The notes under the pieces are model-generated. The model searched no databases and had not been told where the DNA came from. It saw only the letters and a program-made list of their open reading frames with translations. This document shows, in pieces, positions 20,022 through 31,639 of a stretch of DNA of 64,000 nucleotides. Made by a program: the position numbers and the translations under genes. Source of the stretch: Notamacropus eugenii (lineage: Eukaryota > Chordata > Mammalia > Diprotodontia > Macropodidae); contig NC_092878.1 of assembly GCF_028372415.1 (NCBI RefSeq), positions 136,890,750 to 136,954,749 of the forward strand, written 5' to 3'. Every line of letters begins with the position of its first letter. The first letter of the stretch is position 1.

Positions 20022-20665
20022 TTTTTTTTTTTTTACAGTTTTCAATTTATTTATTTTTAGTTTTCAACATTCACTTCCATAAGTTTTAAATTTTCTCCCC
20101 CTCTCTCCCTCCCAAAGACAGCATGCAATGTGATATGGGCTCTACACATACATTCCTATTAGATACATTTCCACATTAGTCATGTTTCACAGAAGAATTA
20201 TAATGAATGGGAGAAACCATGAGAAGAAAACAAAACAAAATAAAACACAAAAGAAAAGTCTTCTTTGCTCTTCATTCTGTCTCAATACTTCTTTCTCTGG
20301 ATGTGAGTGGCATTTTTCATCATGAGTCCTTTGGAATTGTTTTAGGTCTTTGCATTGCTGAAAAGTCTACCAAAATCGGTCATCACACACTGTGGCTGTT
20401 TCTGTGAACCATGTTCTCCTGGATCTGCTCACTTCACTCAACATCAGTTCATACAAGTCTTGCAAGAATTTTCTGAAGTCTTCTTTTTCATCATTTCTTA
20501 TAGCACAATAGTATTCCATTACATTCATATATCACAACTTGTTCAGCTATTCCCCAATTGATGGGCATTCTTTCAATTTCCAGTTCTTGGTGACCACAAA
20601 AAGAGCTACTATAAATATTTTTGTACTTTTCTTATATTTATTATCTCCTTGGGATACAGCCCTAG
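20022..20665 (-). mobile_element. 5'-truncated L1 3' end
   Basis: A T15-17 run on the plus strand marks the poly(A) tail of a minus-oriented L1. It continues with TTCACTTCCATAAGTTTTAAAT and TAGTATTCCATTACATTCATAT, shared with the L1s at 12425 and 28765. It contains no open ORF2 segment. Confidence 0.8.
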
Positions 20666-21481
20666 GAGAAGGAAAAGGAGCCTGGCTAGCTTAAGAAGGG
20701 AGACACTAGGACTGATATTGAGTCCTTTCCCTATTTTTATTATAGGTATACATTCCCTAGAAGGCTTTAGAGTCATTTTTAAAGGTATTTGGAGGATTTG
20801 GGGGGAGATTCAAGTAAGTCCCTGCCTTTACTTTGTCATCTTGGCTGTGGCTTTCACTGACTTTTTCCTCCACTTTATTCCTTGTTAAAAGCTTTCTCTA
20901 TATTAGGGGACTGCAATTCCAGAGATTATCAGGGTGGGCTTCCATTAATAAACATATCGTTCTGGAGCTTAGGGACTGTATCCTCCTTGTCCTGATGGCC
21001 ATAGTCATAAACCCATAAACTATGTATTTATCTTGATAGGGCAGTCACCTTATCCTCTCCATATTTTGGTATTCCCCTTCACTTCTTTGACTAGTGGCTC
21101 CTGAATGTAGCCTGAGGAGGCAGACAACTTGGCTTAAGATCTGAGGTCTATAACCATATAATCAGAAAGGATAAAACTTCCCCACTCCCTTTTGCCATTC
21201 TGTTAACTATTATTTACTATCAACAAACTGGGATTTCTTTTTTCCTCCTAAGGTACCTGGGTTCATTTTAATGAAATTTCACTTGAGGTGCACACACAAT
21301 ATGATTTGTCCTGTTTCTCATGTATCCCTCTTAAGGATATCCTTGGACCCTGAACTCCCATAGAGATGGCCTTAAGTCTTAAATCCTCTAGGTGGAACTA
21401 TCATGGTCACAGTAACATAACCATTACTGGCAGTAATCTTCCTTTTTCCAAGTTTGGAACTCTTTATAGGGCCAATAGAGT
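20666..21481. other. No gene recognised
   Basis: Begins with a second copy of AGCTTAAGAAGGGAGACACT. The remainder is A/T-rich and unclassified, up to the target site of the next HAL1. Confidence 0.4.
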
Positions 21482-24270
21482 TCATCTAGAATTTCTTTTT
21501 TCTTTTTTTTTTTCCCTCTAAGTTTTTTTTTTTCATTTAACTTTTAACATTCATTTTCACAAAATTTTGGGTTACAAATTTTCTCCCCTTTTCTCCCCTC
21601 CCCCCCAAACACCAAGCATTCTAATTGCCCCTATCACCAATCTGCTCTCTCTTCTATCATCCCTATCTGCCCTTGTCTCCATTTTCTCTTTTGTCCTGTA
21701 GGGCCAAATAACTTTCTATACCCCTTTACCTGTATTTCTTATTTCCTAGTAGCAAGAACAGTACTCAACAGTTGTTCCTAAAACTTTGAGTTTCAACTTC
21801 TCTTCCTCCCTCCCTCCCCACCCCTTCCCTTTGGAAGGCAAGCAATTCAATATAGGCCATATCTGTGTAGTTTTGCAAATGACTTCCATAATAGTCATGT
21901 TGTATAAGGCTAACTATATTTCCCTCCATCCTATCCTGCCCCCCATTACTTCTATTCTCTCTTTTGATCCTGTCCCTCCCCATGAGTGTTGACCTCAAAT
22001 TGCTTCCTCCTCCCCATGCCCTCCCTTCCATCATCCCTCCCACCCTGCGTATCCCCTTATCCCCCACTTTCCTGTATTGTAAGATAGGCAGTGTGCATTT
22101 TATTCCTTCCTTTAGTGGAATGTAATGAGAGTAAACGTCATGTTTTTCTATCTCCTCCCCTCTTTTTCCCTCCACTAAAAAGTCTTTTGCTTGCTTCTTT
22201 TATGAGAGATAATTTGCCCCATTCCATTTCTCCCTTTCTCCTCCCAATATATTTCTTTCTCACTGCTTGATTTCATTTTTTAAAAACATGATCCCATCCT
22301 CTTCAATTCACTCTGTGCACTCTGTCTCTATGTGCGTGTGCATGTGTGTGTGTATAATCCCACCCACTACCCAGATACTGAAAAGTTTCAAGAGTTACAA
22401 ATATTGTCTTTCCATGTAGGAATGTAAACAGTTCAACTTTAGTAAGTCCCTTATGACTTCTCTTTGCTGTTTACCTTTTCATGCTTCTCTTCATTCTTGT
22501 GTTTCAAAGTCAAATTTTCTTTTCAGCTTTGGTCTTTTCATCAAGAATGCTTGAAAGTCCTCTATTTCATTGAAAGACCAATTTTTCCCCTGAAGTATTA
22601 TACTCAGTTTTGCTGGGTAGGTGATTCTTGGTCTTAGTTCTAGTTCCTTTGACTTCTGGAATATCCTATTCCATGCCCTTCGATCCCTTAATGTGGAAGC
22701 TGGTAGATCTTGTGTTATCCTGATTGTATTTCCACAATACTTGAATTGTTTCTTTCTAGCTGCTTGCAATATTTTCTCCTTGACCTGGGAACTCTGGAAT
22801 TTGGCCACAATGTTCCTAGGAGTTTCTCTTTTTGGATCTCTTACAGGTGGTGATCTGTGGATTCCTTGAATACTTATTTTGCCCTCTGGTTCTAGAATCT
22901 CAGGGCAGTTTTCCTTGATAATTTCATGAAAGATGATGTCTAGGCTCTTTTTATGATCATGGCTTTCAGGTAGTCCCATAATTTTTAAATTGTCTCTCCT
23001 GGATCTATTTTCCAAGTCAGTTGTTTTTCCAATGAGATATTTCACATTTTCTTCCATTTTTTCATTCTTTTGGTTTTGTTTTTGTGATTTCCTGGTTTCT
23101 CATAAAGTCATTAGCCTCCATCTGTTCCATTGTAATTTTGAAAGTACTATTTTCTTCAGTGAGCTTTTGAACCTCCTTTTCCATTTGGCTAATTCTGCTT
23201 TTTAAAGCATTCTTGTCCCCATTGGCTTTTTGAACCTCTTTCGCCAATTGAGTTAGCCTATTTTTCAAGGTGTTATTTTCTTCAGCATTTTTTTGGGTCT
23301 CCTGTAGTAGGGTGTTTACCTGTTTTTCATGCTTTACTTGCATGTCTCTCATTTCTCTTGCCAGTTTTTCCTCCACCTCTCTAATATAATTTTCAAAATC
23401 CTTTGTGAGCTCTTCCATGGCCTGAGCCCCTTGGGTGGGCTGGGATACAGAAGCCTTGACTTCTGTGTCTTTCCCTGGTGGTAAGCATTGTTCTTCCTCA
23501 TCTGAAAGGAAGGGAGGAAATAACTGTTCACCAAGAAAGTAACCTTCTATAGTCTTATTTTTTTCCCTTTTCTGGGCATTTTCCCAGCCAGTGACTTGAC
23601 TTCTGAGTGTCCTCTCCACACCCACCTCACCTCCAGATCCACCCAGCCAGCACTTGAGGTCAGAGATTCAATTGCTGCTTCCCAGCCTCAGGGCTTTGGT
23701 GGGGGCAAAGCTGCTATTCAGTGTGAGATTAAGTTCAGGTGCTCAGGTTGGGGCAGGGCCGCCACACAGGGCTCAGTTCCCTCAGGGGGTTTATGTGGAT
23801 TTCTTCAACAATGGATCCTGGCTCCTGCCTGCTTGGGGAGCCCCTGTCTGCTCCTGCTTCCGCTGCTGCCTCCCGAGGGGGCCTGAGTTATGGGGGCACC
23901 CCACTCCCCTCTCAGCAAGCCAAGAAGACCCTTTCACCAACTTTTGGGGCCCATGGGTGGAGGGACCCGCACAGCTGCTGGAGATTCCATCCCTGAAGCC
24001 TGTTTGGATCTGCTCCTCTTGGTGCAGCGTGGCCAAGGCAGGGCTGAGATCTGTTCCAGGTCCGCAGTGCGATGGACCTTTTGTGTCAGGTTTTCAGGGC
24101 TCTCTGGAACAGAAATCTCATCTGCTCCCTTGTTCTGTGGTTTCTGCTGCTCCAGAATTTGTTGGGAGTTCTTTTTTACAGATATTTTATGGGCTGTGGG
24201 TTTGGAGCTGGTGTATGTGTGTCTTCCTACTCCGCCATCTTAGCTCCGCCCCCTCATCTAGAATTTCTTT
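21482..24270 (-). mobile_element. HAL1 element A, full length, with 17-bp target duplication
   Basis: HAL1s are L1 derivatives with ORF1 but no ORF2, which must use L1 enzyme in trans. The element spans 21499-24253 (2755 bp) between perfect copies of TCATCTAGAATTTCTTT (21482-21498, 24254-24270). Its 5' end reads GGGGGCGGAGCTAAGATGGC on the minus strand, with an AAGATGGCGG site of the kind bound by YY1 in L1 promoters. A G/C-rich 5' UTR, ORF1, about 1 kb of 3' UTR and an A-rich tail follow. No ORF2 space exists. The perfect duplication suggests a fairly recent insertion. Confidence 0.9.
22491..23579 (-). pseudogene. HAL1-A ORF1 protein, nearly intact
   Basis: L1 ORF1p is an RNA-binding trimeric chaperone of the retrotransposition particle. 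The N-terminal part (187 codons open, 23062-23625) is a Glu/Lys-rich coiled coil (KEVQKLTEENSTFKITMEQ). The C-terminal part (188 codons open, 22491-23057) has DLENRSRRDNLKIMGLPES (RNA-recognition domain) and ITYPAKLSIILQGKNWSF (C-terminal domain). The two are in different frames. Against element B there is an extra T in the run at about 23083-23088, which causes the shift. A second indel near 23560-23575 takes the probable start ATG (23579) out of frame. About 360 codons in all. Confidence 0.85.
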
Positions 24271-24889
24271 AACCACACAGTTCATCAATGATTCCATGAT
24301 ATTTTTTTTCCTCTTGGGTAGTACTTCTTGTTTTTAACTAACATCTTTTGGGGGTGTGAGTTGGGATGATCTTAAGTTTCTAAGTTGTCAAGTTTGCATT
24401 GATTTCTGCTAATTTTTAAGTTTCTGAGGATGTATATGATCCATTCTCTTTATTTAAAAAGAACTGGAATTTTTATTTTCTCTCATACATGGAATGGTCT
24501 TTTCATCTTCATCTCTGTCTCCTGGTTTCCTTTTAAATACCTTCTTTTATAGGAAGACTTTCTTGATCCCCTTTAATCCCAGTGTCTTCTTTTGTTTATT
24601 GTTCTCCATTTATCCTGTAGGTATATCATTTGCAGATAATTGTTAGCATTTTGTCTCTCCTAGTAGAAGGTGAGTTCCTTGAGACCTGGGGCCACTTTTT
24701 GCCTTTCTGTGTATCCCCAGTGCTTAACACAATTTCTGGAACATAATAGGTGCTTAAAAATGATGGCTGACTGACTGGAGAGAAATTTGTGAATATTCAA
24801 CATGAATACTTATGACTATTCAATAAAAATTCAATGAAATGAAATCTAATGTAATAAATTTTTAATAAACACTAATTTTCTCTTCCTTA
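24271..24889. other. Non-coding; L2-type 3' tail at 24640-24775
   Basis: The tail reads GGTGAGTTCCTTGAGACCTGG and ATAATAGGTGCTTAAAAATG. No gene. Confidence 0.5.
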
Positions 24890-25790
24890 TGTCTTTCTCC
24901 CAACTGAAAAAAAAAGCTCTTGGAAATATGTATATTCAAACAAAACAAATTCTATCATTGTCCATAACCAAAATGTATATCTCATTTTGTATCTTGATTC
25001 TATTTCTTTTCCTGGAAAATAGGTATCATGTTTCATAATGTCTCCTCTGTTGTTGTGATTCATCATTGCTTCGAGTATGGATCTGAAATCTTTCTGAATT
25101 GTCTGTCTTTACATAGTTATTGTATAAATTGTCATCCTGGTTTTGCCCATTTTGATCAATATCAGTTCATACAAATCTTTCCAGCTTTCTTTGGAGCCAT
25201 TGCTTTCATTATTTCTCATGGTTTAATATGATTCTGTTACATTCATATAGCATAATTTTTCTCCAATTCATGGAAACCCCCCTAAGCTTACAATTTTTTG
25301 CTGCTCCTTCTCCAAAAAAATTTGTTATGAATATTTGTGTACGTGTAAGTCCTTTTCTTTTTCTTTTTCTTAGGTGGACTCCAAGTAGAGACTTGTAGTG
25401 TCAAACAGAATGCACAATTCAGCAACTTTTGTGGCCTAATTTTAAATTCTCTTTAGCATGGCTAGATTAATTTGAAAACATTTGAAAATGTGTCCATTTT
25501 CTTGCAGTCACTCCAATATTTCTCATTTTCTGCAATCTGATGTGGGTAGATAGAACTTCAGAGTTCCACTAATTTAACTTACTCTAATTATTCATGACTT
25601 GTAATTTTTATATTATTGAAAACTGCTTGTTTATATATTTTGATCATTTATCAATAGGGAATCACTCTTATTCTTATAAATTTGAATCAGTTTCTTGTAT
25701 ATCTTAGAAATGAAGCTTTCATTACAAAAACTTGCTGCATGTCTCCCCTTCCTTCTCTTCTCAAGCCTTTCTTTGTAACTTAATTATCAA
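24890..25790 (-). mobile_element. Old L1 3' relic
   Basis: Plus-strand strings (TCAATATCAGTTCATACAAATC, TGATTCTGTTACATTCATAT) match diverged antisense L1 3' ends. ORF2 is unreadable. Confidence 0.6.
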
Positions 25791-26299
25791 TCAAAATAAG
25801 TCTTCTACTAAAATCCCTCTAGGGTGATTGTACTGAGATAGTAATAATAGCACCCAACTCCCAAGGGAATTGTGGGGGTAAATTGAGAAAATATTTGTGA
25901 ATATTTGTAAGCCTTAAAGTGTTATAGAAGTCCTTTACTTATTATTGTTGTTTCTGTGATTATTGTTCATAGATGTAATAGACTCAGTGATTTTAGTACT
26001 TAGCTTGATGATACCGCTCTGGCTTTGGAATAGTCTTTAGAGCTGTTAATCCTCTAGATAATTATTTTGCATTTACATTGTACATATTTTCATCTACTTT
26101 TATCTGTCCATGTTGCAGGAATTGGTATGTTTTTGTCTTTGTATGCCCAGCACCTCAATGTAGCAGACTTTTTGAACTGGTTTTGCATACTAAAAGTTGT
26201 CTCTAGATTGGTTCTCCCATCACATTTCTATGCACTCATATGAACTCTTTAATGATATATCTTTGTCTTAAAAATCAACCAGCCATTATTTATTGAAGT
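25791..26299. other. No feature recognised
   Basis: A/T-rich, short frames only. Confidence 0.35.
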
Positions 26300-26640
26300 G
26301 CTGAGGCAATATGATGGGTTTCTGAACATACACATTGTAAAAATGAGATAGTTCTGCTCTCAAGGAACTTATATTCAGCTTTGGGATACAACCTAGTCAA
26401 AGATAAGGAAATACTGAATATTTGCAGAATAAAAGTATATTGATAGAGGCAGAGTGGGTGAGCACTAGCAAATAGGGTAATAAGGAAAGGTTCTAGAAGG
26501 AGGAAATGTTTGAATCAAGTTTTGAAGGGAGCAAGAGGTTCAAAGAGCCCATAGTATGGAGGAAATGGGGGAAAGCCTGCACAAAAGTGGAAGCTGGAAC
26601 ATCATGATGGTAGTGAAATCCCTCCCTATGCCAAAGTGGG
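26300..26640 (+). repeat. Unclassified interspersed repeat, family X, copy 2
   Basis: Shares the layout of the 14310 copy: CTCAAGGAACTTATATTCAG, then GAAAGGTTCTAGAAGGAGG and TTTTGAAGGGAGCAAGAGG. Confidence 0.5.
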
Positions 26641-27639
26641 GAAAGGTGAACACCATAGGTGAGCACTGGATAAACAAGTTATCCTAGAAATGTCTTGCTG
26701 ACAAGTAAGCCTTTTTGAAGTGTTAGCAGAGGTTACCACCCTCTTACCAGGAGTAACTGGGTTAGTATTTTAAAGAAACTCCTCCACACTCATGTCAGGG
26801 GAAAGAGAGGTAAGGTCTATGTTTCCTTCCCATAGGATGAAATTGGGGAGCTGGACCACCCAGCTACAACCTTAGGAAAAATCCCCAGAATCTGGATTGA
26901 CAGGAAGAGCCAACAGGTTCTTTTTGTTTCTTAATATAGTATTTCATTTTTTCCAATTAGATGTAAAGATAATTTTCAATAGTCATTTCTGTAAAATTTT
27001 GAGTTCAAAATTTTTCTCCCTTGCCTCTCCCCAAGACAGCAAGCAATTTGCTATAAGAGCACAGTGTTCTTGTTACTCCACAGGAAAAGGGTGAGGAGCA
27101 AAAGCTTTACTTTGGATTTAAAATCACCCCAGTCAAGATCTGAAAATGCAAGTGTAGTTCTTATGAGATGGCTTAGAGTTCACACTAACTTAAGAATGGA
27201 CTTCAGTCTTTTTAAATTGGTAGGATCTTTCCTTACAGGAGAATATCAATCTACATTAATATAATTAGACCGAAGGAAGCTCCAACTCATCAAGAACTAA
27301 ACTCCCATTTCTTTTCTCTTTTAAGCCATAAGTCAACTTTACACACAAATTTAAAACAAACATCTTTTAATGGCATATCAGACCTAGTTTATTCCATTTC
27401 CCACTATTCTAGGAAGTACCAAGTTTGCAAATCCAGTCCTGATCTACATGAAGGTCCCAAGAGTATGACACTGTTGCAAGGAGGAAGAATGCCTCCTTGG
27501 ATTTCCTTTCTGCTTTCATCTGCTAGAATCTCAGAAAAATAGGAGACATCGAATGCTAAAACACAGAAGTGCAAAAAGCAATTCTTTTTACATTTACATT
27601 TTCAAAGCATTTTCTTTATCCTGTGAAGCAGATAGAATT
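26641..27639. other. Non-coding; L1 3' tail fragment at about 26930-27065
   Basis: The fragment reads TTTTCAATAGTCATTTCTGT and AGTTCAAAATTTTTCTCCC, as in L1/HAL1 3' ends in minus orientation. The rest is unclassified. Confidence 0.45.
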
Positions 27640-27790
27640 TGTATTCTCCCCATTTTGCTGATGATGAAATTGAGGTCTTCAATCATTATAGTGACTTGCA
27701 TACATCATATAGCCAGGAAGTGTTTAAGCCAGGGTTTCAATACAGATCATCTGTTTCTCAGTTCATTGCATTTTCTACTATAATTCACTA
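27640..27790 (-). repeat. MIR-type SINE relic
   Basis: CCCATTTTGCTGATGATGAA and TAGTGACTTGCATACATCAT resemble the antisense core of MIR-like SINEs. Confidence 0.5.
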
Positions 27791-27919
27791 CATACTTTGT
27801 GAAAAATAAAGGAATTAGACCACATGATCTCAGAGGTTTGAAATGATAAGATTCCAATTAGTCCGTAAGAGGCCAATATTGAGGGCAGATCTTGGAGTCA
27901 GACAGGTCAGTGTTCAAGT

Positions 27920-28745
27920 CATCATTTCTAAGCAGATGATTCTCAGATCTTCCTTTCCATCTTACTCTCTCATCACACATCCAGTTTTGAACCCCTGATT
28001 TCCTATTTGATACTTCACATTGGATATCCTGAGCATTTTAACATATTCAGAACTGAACTCAGTATCTTTCCTTCCAAATCCCTCTCCTCTTCCCAAATTC
28101 CCTATTACTATTGAGGATACCACCATCTTTTGAGTCACCTAGGCTTGTACATGCAGGCATAGTCCTTGACTCCTCTTACTCCCACCAACCTCCCCCAACC
28201 AATCTATTGCCTAGTTCTGTCTATCCTTCCTTTGTGACATTTCTTGTATATACTCCCTTCTCTGCTCTGATACCAAAGGCCCTCACTACCTCTAGCCTGG
28301 ACTGTTGCAAAAACCTACTGGTTGGTCTGCCTTCATCAAGTCTTTTCCCACAATAGTCCATACAGGGCTGATCTTATCACCTCCTTATTCAATAAACCCA
28401 ATTGGCTTCTTCTTACTTCTAGGATCAAATAGAAAATCCTCTGGCATTTAAAGCATTTCATAACCTGTCCCTTTCCTACTTTGCTAGTCTTCTTATACTC
28501 TTTGCTCCCTCCCACATACTCTATAGTCCAATAATACTGACTTCTTTGTTATTCCTCTTCTAGGATATTCGATCTCTCAATGCTGTGAATTTTCACTGGC
28601 TGTCCTCCAACTCTGGAGTTCTCTCTTCTCATCTCTGCTTCCTGGCTTTCCTGGCTCTCTTCAAGCTAAAATCTCACCCTTTAAAAGAAGCTTTTCTGGG
28701 ACCCCTTTAATGCTAATGCCTTCCTTCTGAGATTAGATGATTGCT
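27920..28745 (+). mobile_element. L2/CR1-like LINE 3' relic
   Basis: Begins with ATGATTCTCAGATCTTCC (the reverse-transcriptase YADD-type region of these LINEs lies close by) and continues through CTTGACTCCTCTTACTC, TGGACTGTTGCAAAAACCT and TTCTTACTTCTAGGATCAAA, typical of the ORF2 C-terminus and 3' end. Frames are broken. Confidence 0.55.
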
Positions 28746-28764
28746 GCCTTGGATACATTCTAAC

Positions 28765-30445
28765 TAGGTGAACTTGGGCAGAAAAATTCCTTGCACACTG
28801 TGGTTGTTACTGTATACAATTTTCTCCTGGTTCTGCTCCTTTCACTCAGTATAAGTTCACATAAGTCCTTTCAGTCCTCTCTAAAGTCTTCCTGTTCATA
28901 ATATCATATAGCACAGTGGTATTCCATTACATTCATATGCCAAAACTTGTTCAGCCATTCCCCAATTGATGGACATCCCCTTGATTTCCAGTTCACGGCC
29001 ACCACAAAGAGATCTGCTATAAATATTTTTGTACATGTGGGACCTTTTCCCATTTTTATGATCTCTTTGCAATAAATACTAGAAGCAGTATCACTGGGTG
29101 AAAGGGTATGCACATTTTTGTAGCCCTTTGAGCATATTTCCAAATTGCTCTCCAGAATGGTTGGATCAGCTCAGCTCCACCAACAATGAATTAGTTCCAA
29201 CTCTCCCACATCTCCAGCATTTTTCATCTTCCTGTTTTTTCAAGTTAGCCAATCTCATAGGTGTGATGTGATACCTCAGAGTTGTTTTGATTTGCATCTC
29301 TCTAATCAATAGTGATTTAGAGCATTTTTTCATGTGGCTATAGGTAGCTTTAATTTCTTCCTCTGAAAACTGCCTGTTCATATCTTTGACCATTTATCAA
29401 TTGAGGAATGATTTGTATTCTTGTACATTTGACTCAGTTCTCTATATATTTTAGAAATGAGGCCTTTATCACAGATACTAGTTCTTTCCCAGTTTTCTGC
29501 TTCCCTCCTAATCTTGGTTGATTTGGGTTTTTTATGTAAAAGCTTTCCAATCTGGTGTAATCAAAATTATTCATTTTGCACTTCATAATGCTCTCTGTCT
29601 CTTGTTTGGTCATAAATTTCTCCTTTCTCCATAAATCTGATAAATGCACTATTCCTTGCTCCCCTAATTTGCCTATAGTATCAGTCTTTATACCTAGATC
29701 ATGTTTCCATTTGACTTTATTCTTGTGTATGGTCAGGCATTAGTCTATGCCCAGTGTTCCCCATACTATTATCCAGTTTTGCCTGCAGTGTTTGTCAGAC
29801 AATGAGTTCTTATGCCAAAAGCTGAGGTCCTTAGATTTGTCAAACTGTAGATTGCTGTATTCATTGACTACTGTGTCTTGAGTTCCTAACCTATTCCCCT
29901 GGTCTACCCCTCTGTTTCTTGGCCAGTACCAAATGGTTTTGATGATTGCTGCTTTACAATACAATTTGAGATCTGGTAGGGCTAGGTCACTTTCCCTAGT
30001 ATTTCTTTTCATTAATTCCCTGATATTCTGGACCTTTTATTCTTCCAGATGAATTTTGATGTTATTTTTTTCTAGCTCTAGAAAATAATTATCTGATAAT
30101 TTGATTGGTATGGCACCAAATAAGTAAATTAATTTAGGTAGAACTGTCATTTTTATTATATTGGCTCAGCCTACCTACAAGCAACTGATGTTTTCTCACT
30201 TACTCATATCTGACTTTATTTGTGCAAAAATTTTTTTGTAGTTGTGTTCATATAGTCCATGGATTTGTTTTGGTGGTTAGACTCCCAGATATTTTATAGT
30301 GTCCACTATAGCTTTAAATGGAATTTCTCTTTCTATCTCTTGTTGTTGGGCTTTGTTAGTCATAGATAGAAATGCAGATGATTCATGTGGGTTTATTTTG
30401 TAACTTGCAACTAGATTATCTAACTCGTTTAAGATCACGTGAGAA
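28765..30445 (-). mobile_element. L1 fragment, ORF2 C-terminal third and 3' end
   Basis: The minus strand of 29740-30012 encodes LALPDLKLYCKAAIIKTIWY, and 29166-29393 encodes DMNRQFSEEEIKATYSHM and CWRCGRVGTNSL, both L1 ORF2 C-terminal blocks. Several frameshifts are present. The element stops about 70 bp 3' of ADH exon 8 and so sits in the intron that would lead to exon 9. Confidence 0.85.
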
Positions 30446-30518
30446 AGGCTTCCTCATTTTCAGTATGATTTTTTAAAATGTAAATATCAGGCACAAAGAT
30501 GATCAAAAAAGCTGTTAC

Positions 30519-30657
30519 CATTTTCCTGACTGGAGGAGGTCAAACCCTTCATTAATTTTGATGAAAGACAGTGTATAAGTTATCAGTGGGTCTACATCAA
30601 TTTTCTTTTTCATGTAATTCTCCACTAATAGAGGAATGTGGTCTCTGGCTTTATACT
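30519..30657 (-). pseudogene. ADH pseudogene copy 2, exon 8
   Basis: A 139-bp exon, the standard ADH exon 8 length, lies between acceptor CTTCACAG and donor GTAACA. It has 45 complete codons without a stop, including IPLLVENYMKKKIDVDPLIT and INEGFDLLQSGK, the catalytic-domain return that closes the subunit interface. Two bases at each edge give the phase expected for joining exons 7 and 9. It lies about 4 kb downstream of exon 7. Taken alone it looks intact, but exons 6 and 7 of the same copy are damaged. Exon 9 (only a few codons) was not found. Confidence 0.9.
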
Positions 30658-31059
30658 CTGTGAAGGAAAAAAAATAGATAATAATGGTGTTTGAACAATA
30701 AGGCCAACTTGATGAATCAGGTAAACGTCAGTATACCATGATAGCAATGAATACAGAAAAATCCATTGACGGTAGTGTAAGAGTCTGCTTTCCATCTTCT
30801 TTTCCAGACAGCACAAGAAGCTAATTGATTGGCTAGGAGGAACAGTTTGAGGTCATAGGTCTCATGGTCATGTTCATATTCCCACCAATATTCATGTTAC
30901 TCATTTTCTCAAAGACTTTGAATAACCTCTTATTACCTATTAAATAAAGACTAAATGCTTGAGCTGGTCATTCAAGGCCCTACACCATTCTGGGTTTAAT
31001 TCATATTACTTAGGATCACAAATCATAAGATGGTAGATTTGAGATCTGGAAGAGACCAA
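30658..31059. other. ADH copy 2 intron 7 with dispersed repeat (30880-31015)
   Basis: The repeat at 30880-31015 pairs with 17030-17165. Nothing else was recognised. Confidence 0.5.
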
Positions 31060-31225
31060 CTGAGTCTAATTTTCTCACTTTACAGATGAAGAAACTGAAG
31101 CCCAAAGAGGTAAATGACTTGCTCAGGGTCACACCATTCAGAAGTGTCTGAGGCAGGGTTTGTACTCAAGTTTTCTTGCTTCTGAATCCAGTGCTCTATC
31201 CACCACATCACGTTGCCCCTACACA
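31060..31225 (-). mobile_element. tRNA-derived SINE / MIR-type relic
   Basis: TTTACAGATGAAGAAACTGAAG, GACTTGCTCAGGGTCACACC and CAGTGCTCTATCCACCACAT are antisense core, linker and head of the SINE family. Confidence 0.7.
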
Positions 31226-31639
31226 TCCACTCTGTGGCCAAACTGGACCCCTCACTTTCCTCTGTTTGCATGTTGTGCTTCTCTATCCCCATGTCTTTGT
31301 TCTAGATGACTAAAGGTCCTTGTCATCCCCTCTTACTACTGAAATTTTTGCAGTCCTTCAGGATCTAACTCAGAAACCATATTCTCCTTCCTTCCACTTG
31401 GATATGATCTTTGCTGTGTTCCTTTTATGTTCACTCCAGTGATTTATTTCAGATGAGGACTTTGAAGAATCAAATTTCACCTGTTCGTAGGACTAAGATC
31501 CTTGCACTGAACTAGGGTATGCATAGAACAGCACCGTTACTCATAATTCATATGTAAGCAATTGAATGTTCATTACATTCAGTACCCTTTTCTTTTTCCT
31601 CATCCTTCTTGGCCTCTTTGCAGCATTCAGGGTTGTTTA
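31226..31639. other. No clear feature, possible L2-type relic
   Basis: CTTCAGGATCTAACTCAGAAACC resembles L2 3' sequence; otherwise unclassified. Confidence 0.35.

Noticed and set aside
23654-24337. 227-codon plus-strand open frame in a G/C-rich stretch
   Set aside because: It is the antisense of the HAL1-A 5' UTR, running from the element into its flank; no protein family resemblance.
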